Shown: positions 7,450 through 15,849 of the stretch, in pieces
Position numbering within the stretch: the first letter of the stretch is position 1
Layout of the letters: each line of letters starts with the position of its first letter
The notes under the pieces: generated by a model
Told to the model about the DNA's origin: nothing
The model's input: only the letters and a program-made list of their open reading frames with translations
The model's database searches: none
Position numbers and translations under genes: made by a program
NCBI GenBank assembly: GCA_035761805.1
Contig: DASTQL010000120.1
Coordinates: forward strand, 1 to 21,570
Source: DASTQL01 sp035761805
Lineage (GTDB): Bacteria; Actinomycetota; Actinomycetes; Jiangellales; Jiangellaceae
Reading direction: 5' to 3'
DNA length: 21,570 nucleotides

Positions 7450-10400
7450 ATGGGGGCGGTGGACCGGCTCGGGTCGACCGGGGACGAGAGCCCCCTGGCG
7501 GCGTACGTCCCCCGCGTCCTGCGGTCGTGGGAGCCCTGGGCGCAGGGTCCGACCCACCGGCGGGTGAACGGCACCCTGGTGCTGCTGGACGTCAGCGGCT
7601 TCACCCGGCTCACCGAGCGCCTCGCCCAGCGTGGCAGGGAGGGCGCCGAGGAGCTGAGCGAGCTGCTGGACGACGTCTTCAGCCGGCTCCTGGCCGAGGC
7701 CCGTGACGAGGGTGCGGACCTGCTCAAGTGGGGTGGCGACGCGCTGCTCCTCTTGCTGGACGGGCCCGCCCACGTGCGTCGCGGGGCCCGTGCCGCGGCG
7801 CAGATGCACCGGGCCCTGGCCCGATGGGGTCACCTGGACACGTCGGTGGGTCGGGTGGTGCTGCGTTGCTCGACGGGGGTCCACGCCGGTCCGGTCGACC
7901 TGGTGGTGGGAGGTGACCCGTCCTCGCACCTGGAGCTCCTCGTCGTCGGCCCCAGCGTGTCCAGGGTGACCGCGCTGGAGAGGGAGGCAGGCACCGGCCA
8001 GGTCCTGCTCAGCCGCGAGACGGCCAGGCGGCTGGACGCCGCCCATGTCGGCGCGCGCCACGGGTCGGGGCACCTGCTCGCCGGCCTACCCCGACCGGTC
8101 GGCGGCCGCCGCCGGGACAGCGACGCGCGAGACGGCCCCGCCCCGGGGTTGGTCATCCCAGCCCAGCTGCGGGAGCACCTCTCCCAACCGGCGCGGGAAC
8201 CGGAGCACCGCACCGTGACGGTCGCCTTCCTCCGCTTCGAGGGGACCGACCGGCTCCTGGCGGACGAGGGGCCGTCGGGCCTCGCCGAGGGACTGGACCG
8301 ACTGTTGCGGGCGGTGCAGGGCGCCAGCGACGCCTACGGCGTCTCCTTCCACGAGACGGACGTGGACTCCGACGGTGGCAAGATCATGCTCGTCGCGGGG
8401 GCGCCACGCAGCACCGGTGACGACACCGACCGCACGCTTGCCGCCGTGCGCCGCGCCGTGGACCGGGGCGGGCACCTCCGACTGCGGGCCGGGGTGGCCC
8501 GGGGGCGGGTCTTCAGCGGTGACCTCGGGCCCCCGGACCGGCGCACCTACTCGGTCAAGGGCGCCGCCGTCAACCTGTCGGCCCGGCTGGCCGCGCTCGC
8601 AGCGCCCGGCGAGGTCGTCGTCGCCAAGGACGTCGTCGACCACGCCCGTCGATCGTACGTCGTCACCGAACGGGTCGACCGCGCCGTACGCGGCCACCGG
8701 GCACCGGTGGCGACCGTCGGGCTCGTGGCCGTGGAGGAGGACCCGCTGCGCGCTGCCGTCCTTCCACCTCAGGCCGCCGGCCTGCTCGTCGGGCGTGATG
8801 CCGACGTGATCCTGCTCGAGAACCACGTCCGCGCTCTGGCCGGCGGACGGGGTGGCATGGTGGAGGTCGTCGGGGGGTCCGGCATCGGCAAGACCCGCCT
8901 GGTCGAGGAGGTGCTCCACCGGGCCGCGGGCGTCGAGGTGCTCCGCTGTCCCGGCGAGCGGGGGGGTGCGGGCACGGCGTACACCCCCGTGCGCCGGCTT
9001 CTGCGCCGGCTGCTGGAGATCCCGGCCGACGCAGGCCCGACGCAGGCGGGCGCACGGGTCGAGGATGTCTGCACGGCGCTCGCTCCGGCGCTCCGGCCCT
9101 GGCTCCCGCTCCTCGGGCCCGTCCTCGACATCGACCTGCCGACGACCCCGGAGGTCGAAGAGCTGGACGAGCGGTTCCGCCCCCGCCGGCTCGAGCAGCT
9201 CGCGGCCGAGCTCATCGTCGGGCTCCGCCCCGGTCCCGTCCTGCTCGCGGTCGACGACGCCCACCTCGCCGACCCAGCCACGGCCGGCGTCCTGGACCGC
9301 CTGGCCCAGTACACGACCGACCACGCGTGGCTGGTGCTCGCAGCCCGCGAGCCGGACGCCGACGGCTGGACCCCGTCGGGTGCGGAACGGGTGGAGCTCG
9401 GCCCCTTACCCCCAGGGGCGGCCGTCGCCATGGCCGAGCTCGTGGAAACGGAGCGGCCGCTGCCTCCGTCGGTCGTCGAGGCCCTCGTGGACCGCGCGGG
9501 GGGGCACCCCCTGTTGCTGTGCGAGCTCGTTCGCGCGGTCGCGGCCGGCGCGGCCCTGGACGAGCTGCCGGCCTCGGTGGAGGACGTCGTGGCGGCCGAG
9601 GTCGACCGGCTGTCCCCACCCGAGCGCTCGATGCTGCGCCGGGCGGCGGTGCTGGGCGACGAGGTACCGACCGAGCTGCTCGCCGCCATGCTCGACGACC
9701 CGGCCGACCTCCCGGACGCCGTGGCCCGCCTTGCGGGCTACCTGCTCCCGGCGGGAGAGGGGCGGCTGAGATTCCGGCACTCGTTGTTGCGCGAGGCGGC
9801 CTACGCCGGGCTCCCCTACCGGCGACGTCGAGAGCTGCACGCCCGGGCCGCGGCCGTGCTGGAGACGACGACCTCGCTGGCCGTCCGCCGCCCCGAGCTG
9901 CTCGCCCTGCACTACTACGTCGCGGGTCGCTACGAGCGGGCCTGGCGCTACGCGCGGCTCGCGGGCAAGCGGGCCGCGGCGGGGAACGCACCCGGAGCGG
10001 CGGCCACCGCGTACGCCCGAGCGGCCGAGGCGGCTCGCCGCGCGCCGGGCGTCCCGTCGTCGGAACGGGCCGCCGACCTCGAGGCGCTCGGCGACGCGCT
10101 CTTCCTCACCGGGCGGTCGACCGAGGCCGGGCGTGCCTACCGCGAGGCCGCTCGCGCCGTCAGCGACGTTCCGCTGCGCGCAGCCGGTCTCGCGTTGAAG
10201 GAGGCCCGGGTCGATCAGCGCCGCGGACACTATGCGCCCGCCCTGCGACGGATCAGCCTGGGGTTGCGCGCCCTGGACGGGCTCGACTCCCGGGACGCCC
10301 GGGCCGCCCGGGCCCGGCTGCAGGTCCGCTACGCCGTGTGCCGGGTCAGCCAGGGCCGCTACCCGCAGGCCCGGACCTGGGCCGGGCTCGCCGTCGACGA

Positions 10401-11286
10401 GGCGACCGCGGCGGGCGAGCTGGACGCCCTGGCCCAGGCGCACCTCGTCCTGCACACCGTCGCGCTCTGGTCGGCCGGCCCGCACGGGGAGCGCCACGGG
10501 GAGACGGCGCTCCGCCTCTTCGAGCAGCTCGGTGACCTCGGCGGCCAGGCCCATGCACTCAACAACCTGGCCCTGCGGCGGCTACTGGAGGGCCGCTGGC
10601 CAGAGGCGCTGCCGATACTGGCGAGGGCGGCAGAGATGTTCCGGCGGGTCGGTGACGCGGCCGACGCTGCGAACGCCACCTACAACCAGGCGGACGTACT
10701 CGTCCGCCAGGGTCGTCACGACGAGGCCGAGCCGCTGCTGGCGGAGGCCCTGCGGGTCGCCCGTGCCGTGGAGGACGAGGAGCTGGTCGCCCTGGTTCTC
10801 CGGGAGCAGGGGCGTTCACGGTGCAGGTCCGGCCGCGTCGTCGAGGGCACGGCGCTGCTCGCCGAGGCCAGGTCCCGCTTCGTCGAGCTGGGTGAGCGGC
10901 AGGAGCTGGTCGACACGGATGTCGCGACGGCCGAGGCCCACCTGCTTGCCGGCCGCCCCCAGCAGGCCGCGGACCTCGTCGCGCAGGCCCTGGCAGTGGC
11001 GGAGGAGCTCGGGGCGGCGACCCTGCTGCCCTCGGCGCACCGGGTCCGGGCGGCCGCCCTGCTGGCCCGCGACGACGTGGTTGGCGCACGCGAGGCCCTG
11101 ACGGCTGGGCTGCGGCTGAGCGAGTCGCCGGACGTGGGGCACGAGCGCGCCTACCTGCTCTCGGTCGCCGCCCGCCTCGAGCGACGGGAGGCGGAGATCG
11201 CGGCCGACCGCCTCGATGCCGAGGTCGCCGCGACCTTGGACGGACTGGGCGTCGTCAGCGTCCCGCTGCCCCCGGTCGACCGCTGA
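7450..11286 (+). CDS. Twin-cyclase / P-loop ATPase / TPR protein, soluble-adenylyl-cyclase-like
   Basis: A 1278-residue multidomain signalling protein. Class III cyclase domain 1 (about 40-190) has LLDVSGFTRL with metal-binding D47 and LLKWGGDALL with K93 and D97, but its Asn/Arg transition-state positions appear to be S171 and A175. Domain 2 (about 253-425) lacks the aspartates (R262, G310) but has YSVKGAAVNLSARL with N375 and R379. A STAND-type ATPase follows, with Walker A GGSGIGKT (475-482) and Walker B VLLAVDDAH (D602, D603). About 450 residues of TPR-like helical repeats end the protein. The order and split catalytic residues match mammalian soluble adenylyl cyclase, so one active site at the domain 1/2 interface is inferred. 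Product identity is uncertain: the adenine-selecting Lys seems replaced by E302. It stands alone, with a leaderless-type promoter. Confidence 0.9.
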   Translation: MGAVDRLGSTGDESPLAAYVPRVLRSWEPWAQGPTHRRVNGTLVLLDVSGFTRLTERLAQRGREGAEELSELLDDVFSRLLAEARDEGADLLKWGGDALLLLLDGPAHVRRGARAAAQMHRALARWGHLDTSVGRVVLRCSTGVHAGPVDLVVGGDPSSHLELLVVGPSVSRVTALEREAGTGQVLLSRETARRLDAAHVGARHGSGHLLAGLPRPVGGRRRDSDARDGPAPGLVIPAQLREHLSQPAREPEHRTVTVAFLRFEGTDRLLADEGPSGLAEGLDRLLRAVQGASDAYGVSFHETDVDSDGGKIMLVAGAPRSTGDDTDRTLAAVRRAVDRGGHLRLRAGVARGRVFSGDLGPPDRRTYSVKGAAVNLSARLAALAAPGEVVVAKDVVDHARRSYVVTERVDRAVRGHRAPVATVGLVAVEEDPLRAAVLPPQAAGLLVGRDADVILLENHVRALAGGRGGMVEVVGGSGIGKTRLVEEVLHRAAGVEVLRCPGERGGAGTAYTPVRRLLRRLLEIPADAGPTQAGARVEDVCTALAPALRPWLPLLGPVLDIDLPTTPEVEELDERFRPRRLEQLAAELIVGLRPGPVLLAVDDAHLADPATAGVLDRLAQYTTDHAWLVLAAREPDADGWTPSGAERVELGPLPPGAAVAMAELVETERPLPPSVVEALVDRAGGHPLLLCELVRAVAAGAALDELPASVEDVVAAEVDRLSPPERSMLRRAAVLGDEVPTELLAAMLDDPADLPDAVARLAGYLLPAGEGRLRFRHSLLREAAYAGLPYRRRRELHARAAAVLETTTSLAVRRPELLALHYYVAGRYERAWRYARLAGKRAAAGNAPGAAATAYARAAEAARRAPGVPSSERAADLEALGDALFLTGRSTEAGRAYREAARAVSDVPLRAAGLALKEARVDQRRGHYAPALRRISLGLRALDGLDSRDARAARARLQVRYAVCRVSQGRYPQARTWAGLAVDEATAAGELDALAQAHLVLHTVALWSAGPHGERHGETALRLFEQLGDLGGQAHALNNLALRRLLEGRWPEALPILARAAEMFRRVGDAADAANATYNQADVLVRQGRHDEAEPLLAEALRVARAVEDEELVALVLREQGRSRCRSGRVVEGTALLAEARSRFVELGERQELVDTDVATAEAHLLAGRPQQAADLVAQALAVAEELGAATLLPSAHRVRAAALLARDDVVGAREALTAGLRLSESPDVGHERAYLLSVAARLERREAEIAADRLDAEVAATLDGLGVVSVPLPPVDR

Positions 11287-11298
11287 CGCGGTGACGGC

Positions 11299-12246
11299 CT
11301 ACGGGTGGCTGGCCCGGGCGTCGTGAGCGAAGAGCAGGTAGGTGTAGAGGTCGCCCGCCTGGTCCCGATGGCTCTGGACGTAGTCGACGCAGGCCTGCTG
11401 TCCCGGTCCGAGCCGGCCCTTCCTGGGGCACGGCGGCGCTTCCTCCAGCGGTCCCGTGTTGGTGAGGTCGACGAGCAGCGGGAACTTGGTCACGCCACCC
11501 CGGCCGCACAAGACCTTGTCGCAGGCGACGACAAGCGTGGCCGGCTGCGTCGGACCGTAGAGGGGCTCGCCGGCGTCCTTGAGGTCGGCCAGGGCGAGGA
11601 CGATCAGCGCGGCCGTCCCGTCCCCCGCCTCCCGGCAGTCCGCGACACCCTCGCACGAGTTCAGCGCGAGGGTGACGGGGCCGGAGGCACCGCTCGGCAG
11701 CTCGAGGTAGCCGCAGGTCGGGACCTCGGCGGACGGCGCGGGGCAGGCGGGGTCGCTGAGGTCCGTGGCCACGCGCGGGCTCGCCGCCCGGCTGACCGCG
11801 CTGAGCGCCACGTCGAAGGTCACCGTCGTGGGGGCGAGCGAGTCCCCCGACACGGCTCGGACCCGGAGCCGGACACCGTTGGCGAAGGGCGAGTAGGTGA
11901 GGTCGGTGAACGTCGCGGACGACCGGCCCTTGGGGACCACGACGGTCTTCACCCCGTCCAGCCGGCCGGCGCCGGCGACCTGGTCGATGACGAGCGTCGT
12001 CGCCCTGCGGACCTCGAGCGGTGCGCCCTTCTCGTCCTGGACATGCACGACGACATCGAACGGGCGGTCCTGGACCGGTGCTCCGAGGCTCGACCCGGAG
12101 TCGATCACGGCCGTCACAGCGAGCCGCCCCTTCGGGCTGTGCGCACCCGCCGGGACCGACCAGCCCGGCACCAGTGCGGCGACGAGGATCGCGGCGGACA
12201 GGACGGTGAGCACGCGGCGGCGCCTCGGGTACCGGTGTGCGGCCAT
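11299..12246 (-). CDS. Secreted eight-cysteine protein with an N-terminal beta-sandwich-like domain, function unknown
   Basis: A predicted exported protein of 315 residues that I cannot assign to a named family. A basic N-terminus (RYPRRRR), a hydrophobic core (about 12-27) and AGA at 33-35 form a signal peptide. Residues 40-148 alternate like an Ig or bacterial Big-type beta-sandwich (for example FDVVVHVQDEKGAPL and RSSATFTDLTYSPFANG). The C-terminal half holds all eight cysteines (168, 178, 198, 204, 242, 247, 273, 286), an even number consistent with four disulfides outside the cell. The start at 12246 is preferred over an upstream frame extension, because GGAGGG lies at a normal distance and the signal peptide follows at once. 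It converges with the cyclase gene 12 bases away and lies downstream of the MFS gene, on the same strand. Confidence 0.75.
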   Translation of the reverse strand: MAAHRYPRRRRVLTVLSAAILVAALVPGWSVPAGAHSPKGRLAVTAVIDSGSSLGAPVQDRPFDVVVHVQDEKGAPLEVRRATTLVIDQVAGAGRLDGVKTVVVPKGRSSATFTDLTYSPFANGVRLRVRAVSGDSLAPTTVTFDVALSAVSRAASPRVATDLSDPACPAPSAEVPTCGYLELPSGASGPVTLALNSCEGVADCREAGDGTAALIVLALADLKDAGEPLYGPTQPATLVVACDKVLCGRGGVTKFPLLVDLTNTGPLEEAPPCPRKGRLGPGQQACVDYVQSHRDQAGDLYTYLLFAHDARASHP

Positions 12247-12343
12247 CGGCGGACCCTCCCCTGTGTGACCCCCGAGCGACTCTCCGCTCACCGGCAGCCT
12301 GCCCCCGGGGACCGTCGGGGTCAACGGCTCCGTGCTCTCGATC

Positions 12344-14020
12344 TCAGGCTCGGCCTTCCCCGTCGCCGGGGGTGAAGCGGTCCAGGCGCTCCCCGACGAC
12401 CTGCTCGCTCTCCCGCCGGCTCGGCGGGTAGCCGGTGACCATGAGGACGAACGTCTCGCCGGCGAGCACCTGCAGGTGCAGCTCGTCGACCGCCCGGACG
12501 GTGGCCGTGCGGGGGACGTCTCGCAGCAGCGCGATCTCCCCGAAGCCGTCGCCAGGGCCCAGCCGGGCGACGACCCTGCCGTCCCCGACGACCTCGGCCT
12601 CGCCCGCTCCCACGACGTAGAAGCGATCGCCCGTGTCGCCCTGCTCGAAGACGGTGGCCCCGGCCGGGACCGTCACCGGCCGCAGACGCCGGGCCAGCTG
12701 TTCCACGGCCGGCAGCGGGAGCACCTCGAGCATGGGCACCTGGCGGAGCAAGGTGAACTCCCGGTCGCGCACGTGTATGGCGAGGTCCAAGCGGCGCAGC
12801 CGAAGCCACGCGAGGGCGACGACGACGGGTCCGAACGCCCCGACCACGACGAGTGCCCATTCCGCGCCGAGCACGACGACACCGGCGGAGGCGACGACGG
12901 AGCCGAGACCCACGGCGAGGGCGCCGACACTCTCCAGCAGCCCGAAGACTCGGGCGAGCACACGGTCGTCGGCGAGCCGCGCCATCAGCGTGAAGAGCCC
13001 CAGGTCGACGAGCGCGTTGCCCACGCCCACGACCGCCAGGAGGAGGAGGGCTGGTCCTTCCTCGGGGAAGGCGGGGACCAGGGCGAGGGGCAGGCCCCAC
13101 AGGGCGACGCCCAGGCCGAACCACCGGGCGAGTCGGCGGGTGCCGACGAGCAGCGAGCTCAGCAGCGAGCCGATCACGGCGCCGGCACCGATCGCGGCGG
13201 TGAGGGTTCCGACTCCTGGCTCCCCCGTCCCGAGCAGCTCGATGGCCATGACGACGGACAGGACGGTGACAGCACCGCGGGTGAACGTCTGGACCGCGGT
13301 CAGGCCCACGAGCAGAGCCAGGTCGTGGCTGGCCACGACCGCCCGGACGCCCTCCACGGCCTCGACCCGTACCCGGTGTCGACGGGCCTGTACGGTCGGG
13401 ACGACCTCGTACCGGATCCGCAGCATCAGGGCGGCGGACCAGAAGGACAGGGCGGCCGCCACGGCGAAGACCGAGGTGACGCCGCTGAGGGCGAGCAGCG
13501 CGGCAGCCAGGGCCGGGCCGACGAGCGTGGACAGCGAGTCGAGCAGCCCACGGACGACGTTGGCCCCCGCCAGCTCCCTCGGCGTCGCGCACAGCGAAGG
13601 CAGCAGCGCCGAGTGAGCCGGTCGGTAGAGGGTGGCCGCCACCGTGGACACGACCGCGAGCGCGTAGACCAGCGCCGACGGGGCGCCCAGACCGACGACG
13701 ACCGCGGCCAGCGCGGTCGCCACCCCGCGCAACCCCGACACCCAGACCAGGACGAGCTCGCGCCGGCTGCGATCGGCCAGCGCCGAGGCGAAGGGCGCCA
13801 CGACGGCCGACGGCACCATCCGGAGGAGGGTCACGAGACCGACCGCTGTGGCCCCACCGTCGCGGAAGGCGAACACCCCCAGCGCGACCGTGAAGGCCCA
13901 CTCGGCCGTCCACGCCCCACCGAAGCTGAGCTGCGCGCGGCGCAGGTTGCCGTTCCGGGCATTGCTTGCGAACGCCCCCACCGCGGGCGAGAGACGGCGA
14001 CCGATCCCCCAGCCGCTCAT
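12344..14020 (-). CDS. MFS transporter fused to a C-terminal cyclic-nucleotide-binding domain
   Basis: A 558-residue inner-membrane protein. Residues 1-408 are a major facilitator domain of the DHA3/MefA-like type: many hydrophobic segments, the loop DRSRRELVL after helix 2 (about 83-91), and a long cytosolic loop near 205-230 between the halves. Residues 425-530 are a CRP/PKA-type nucleotide-binding domain. Its phosphate-binding cassette, FGEIALLRDVPRTATV (493-508), keeps the ribose-contacting Glu (E495) and the phosphate-contacting Arg (R504), so it should bind cAMP or cGMP. The nucleotide probably gates or tunes transport, but the cargo is unknown. The ATG at 14020 is supported by TAGGGT 8 bases upstream (leaderless). 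It shares an 88-base divergent promoter region with the PLP-enzyme gene and lies about 1 kb past the cyclase gene. Confidence 0.92.
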   Translation of the reverse strand: MSGWGIGRRLSPAVGAFASNARNGNLRRAQLSFGGAWTAEWAFTVALGVFAFRDGGATAVGLVTLLRMVPSAVVAPFASALADRSRRELVLVWVSGLRGVATALAAVVVGLGAPSALVYALAVVSTVAATLYRPAHSALLPSLCATPRELAGANVVRGLLDSLSTLVGPALAAALLALSGVTSVFAVAAALSFWSAALMLRIRYEVVPTVQARRHRVRVEAVEGVRAVVASHDLALLVGLTAVQTFTRGAVTVLSVVMAIELLGTGEPGVGTLTAAIGAGAVIGSLLSSLLVGTRRLARWFGLGVALWGLPLALVPAFPEEGPALLLLAVVGVGNALVDLGLFTLMARLADDRVLARVFGLLESVGALAVGLGSVVASAGVVVLGAEWALVVVGAFGPVVVALAWLRLRRLDLAIHVRDREFTLLRQVPMLEVLPLPAVEQLARRLRPVTVPAGATVFEQGDTGDRFYVVGAGEAEVVGDGRVVARLGPGDGFGEIALLRDVPRTATVRAVDELHLQVLAGETFVLMVTGYPPSRRESEQVVGERLDRFTPGDGEGRA

Positions 14021-14028
14021 GCACCAGG

Positions 14029-14034
14029 ACCCTA
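14029..14034 (-). promoter_or_regulatory. -10 box of a leaderless promoter for the MFS/cNMP-binding gene
   Basis: On the minus strand TAGGGT ends 8 bases before the ATG at 14020, with no ribosome binding site between. The inverted repeat at 14036-14048 sits immediately upstream, in the -10/-35 spacer. Confidence 0.5.
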
Positions 14035-14035
14035 C

Positions 14036-14048
14036 CTGTCACCGACAG
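14036..14048. promoter_or_regulatory. Inverted repeat (possible operator) in the divergent promoter region
   Basis: CTGTC-acc-GACAG is a perfect 5-base inverted repeat directly upstream of the minus-strand -10 box. A factor bound here would cover the -10/-35 spacer of the MFS gene and lie about 60 bases before the PLP-enzyme start. It does not match the CRP-type site TGTGA-n6-TCACA. Confidence 0.3.
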
Positions 14049-14096
14049 TGCACGCGCCGTGGTCGACCGGCCTGGCATCGGCCCAGGCACCTGCGG

Positions 14097-14102
14097 CACG
14101 AT
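14097..14102 (+). promoter_or_regulatory. Possible -10 box for the PLP-enzyme gene
   Basis: CACGAT is one base off TAnnnT and ends 6 bases before the ATG at 14109, where no ribosome binding site is visible. It is weaker than the other leaderless candidates in this window. Confidence 0.25.
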
Positions 14103-14108
14103 GCCGAG

Positions 14109-15842
14109 ATGCCCCATGCCGTCCCTCCGCCGTCGCCGGGCCTCCCCCGTTCCCCGTTGCTGCGCCGGGTCCGCGAGTCGGTGATCGGCGACGACCAGTG
14201 CATGCGCGGTCCGTACGGGCCGCGCCGGGTGACCTACGCCGACTACACCGCCTCCGGGCGAGCCCTCTCCTTCCTCGAGCACTTCATCCGCGAGGAGGTC
14301 CTGCCGCGCTACGCCAACACGCACACCGAGTCGTCGGGCACCGGTCTGCAGACCACCAGGCTGCGCGAGGACGCCCGCCGCATCATCCGAGACGCCGTGG
14401 GCGGCGACGACGGCACCTGTGTAGTCTTCTGCGGCTCTGGCTCGACCGGCGCCATCGACAAGATCATCGGTGTCCTCGGGCTACGGCTGCCGAGCGCCGC
14501 CGAGGACCGGTGGCACCTGTCGCGGCACGTCCCGGAGGAGCAACGGCCGGTCGTCTTCGTCGGCCCCTTCGAGCATCATTCCAACGAGCTGCCGTGGCGG
14601 GAGTCCCTCGCCGACGTCGTGCGCATCCCCGAGGACGCGGACGGGCACGTGGACGTCGACGTCCTCGAGGCCGAGCTCGTCCGGTACGCCGACCGGCCAC
14701 TGCGGATCGGCTCGTTCTCGGCCGCGAGCAACGTCACGGGGATCATCACCGACACCTGCGGCATCTCCGACCTGCTCCACCGGCACGGTGCCCTGGCGTT
14801 CTGGGACTTCGCGGCCGCGGCGCCGTACGTGCGGGTCGAGATGTCGCCTCGTTGCGAGCAGCACCCCCTCGCCCACAAGGACGCCGTCTTCATCTCCCCG
14901 CACAAGTTCGTCGGCGGCCCGGGCACACCGGGCGTGCTGGTAGCCCGGAGGGAGCTGATGGCCAACCGGGTGCCCGTCGTCGCCGGGGGTGGCACGGTCA
15001 CCTACGTCAACCCGACCGAGCACCACTACCTTGCCGACCCCGAGCACCGGGAGGAGGGCGGTACTCCGGCGATCGTCGAGTCCATCCGGGCCGGTCTGGT
15101 GGTTCAGCTCAAGCAGGCGGTCGGGAGCGACGTGATCCGCGCCTACGAGGACGACTTCGTCCGCCGCGCCGTGGCCTCCTGGCGCAGGAACCCCGCACTC
15201 GAGGTGCTCGGCAACCTCGAGGCGGAGCGGCTGTCCATCGTCTCCTTCACCGTGCGGCGGCCGGGCGGTCGGTTCCTGCACCACAACGCCGCCGTCGCAC
15301 TCCTCAACGACCTGTTCGGCATCCAGTCCCGCGGGGGCTGCTCCTGCGCCGGCCCGTACGGACACCGCCTACTGGGCATCGACATCGAGCGCTCCCACGC
15401 GTACGAGCGGGAGATCGAGCACGGCTGCGAGGGCATCAAGCCGGGCTGGGTCAGGGTCAACTTCAACTACTTCATCAGCGAGGCCGTCTTCCGGTACGTG
15501 GTGGAGGCGGTCCACCTGGTCGCCGAGCACGGCTGGCGGCTGCTGCCGGACTACCGCTTCGATCCGGCGACCGGGTTGTGGCGGCACCACCAGGGACCCG
15601 TCGAACCGCCGGTGCGGCTGGACCAGGTCCGCTACGACGCCGAGGGCGTGATGCGCTTCCCGGCCGCCCACGAGACCGCCCCGGAGTCGGCGCTGGAGGA
15701 GTACCTCGAGGAGGCCCGTCGGATCCTGCTCGGACACGACGAGGACCACGTCGACGGCGCCGGGCTGCTGTCGGAGGACTTCGAGCACCTGCGCTGGTTC
15801 GAGCTCCCCGCCCGCTCCCTCGCGGTCCCCGGACCCGGTTGA
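14109..15842 (+). CDS. Class V aminotransferase / cysteine-desulfurase-like PLP enzyme with a C-terminal extension
   Basis: A fold-type-I PLP enzyme of 577 residues. Recognisable parts are YADYTASGR near the N-terminus, FCGSGSTGAIDKII (PLP phosphate-binding turn), FEHHSNELPWR, SAASNVTGI, WDFAAAAPY (Asp to the PLP ring), and SPHKFVGGPGTPGVL with the Schiff-base lysine K266. A CSC pair (C411, C413) in SRGGCSCAGPYG falls where cysteine desulfurases place the catalytic Cys loop, but the RxGxHCA motif is not kept exactly. The last 110 residues exceed the usual length of about 400-480 and look like an extra domain. Sulfur mobilisation, an epimerase or a lyase are all possible; no Suf or Isc gene is nearby. 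The ATG at 14109 begins just before conserved sequence, and the open frame upstream has no family similarity. Confidence 0.87.
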   Translation: MPHAVPPPSPGLPRSPLLRRVRESVIGDDQCMRGPYGPRRVTYADYTASGRALSFLEHFIREEVLPRYANTHTESSGTGLQTTRLREDARRIIRDAVGGDDGTCVVFCGSGSTGAIDKIIGVLGLRLPSAAEDRWHLSRHVPEEQRPVVFVGPFEHHSNELPWRESLADVVRIPEDADGHVDVDVLEAELVRYADRPLRIGSFSAASNVTGIITDTCGISDLLHRHGALAFWDFAAAAPYVRVEMSPRCEQHPLAHKDAVFISPHKFVGGPGTPGVLVARRELMANRVPVVAGGGTVTYVNPTEHHYLADPEHREEGGTPAIVESIRAGLVVQLKQAVGSDVIRAYEDDFVRRAVASWRRNPALEVLGNLEAERLSIVSFTVRRPGGRFLHHNAAVALLNDLFGIQSRGGCSCAGPYGHRLLGIDIERSHAYEREIEHGCEGIKPGWVRVNFNYFISEAVFRYVVEAVHLVAEHGWRLLPDYRFDPATGLWRHHQGPVEPPVRLDQVRYDAEGVMRFPAAHETAPESALEEYLEEARRILLGHDEDHVDGAGLLSEDFEHLRWFELPARSLAVPGPG

Positions 15843-15849
15843 GCGCCGG

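Noticed and set aside
8086..9324. Minus-strand open frame of 412 codons opposite the cyclase gene
   Set aside because: Shadow frame; the opposite strand encodes conserved cyclase and Walker motifs throughout.
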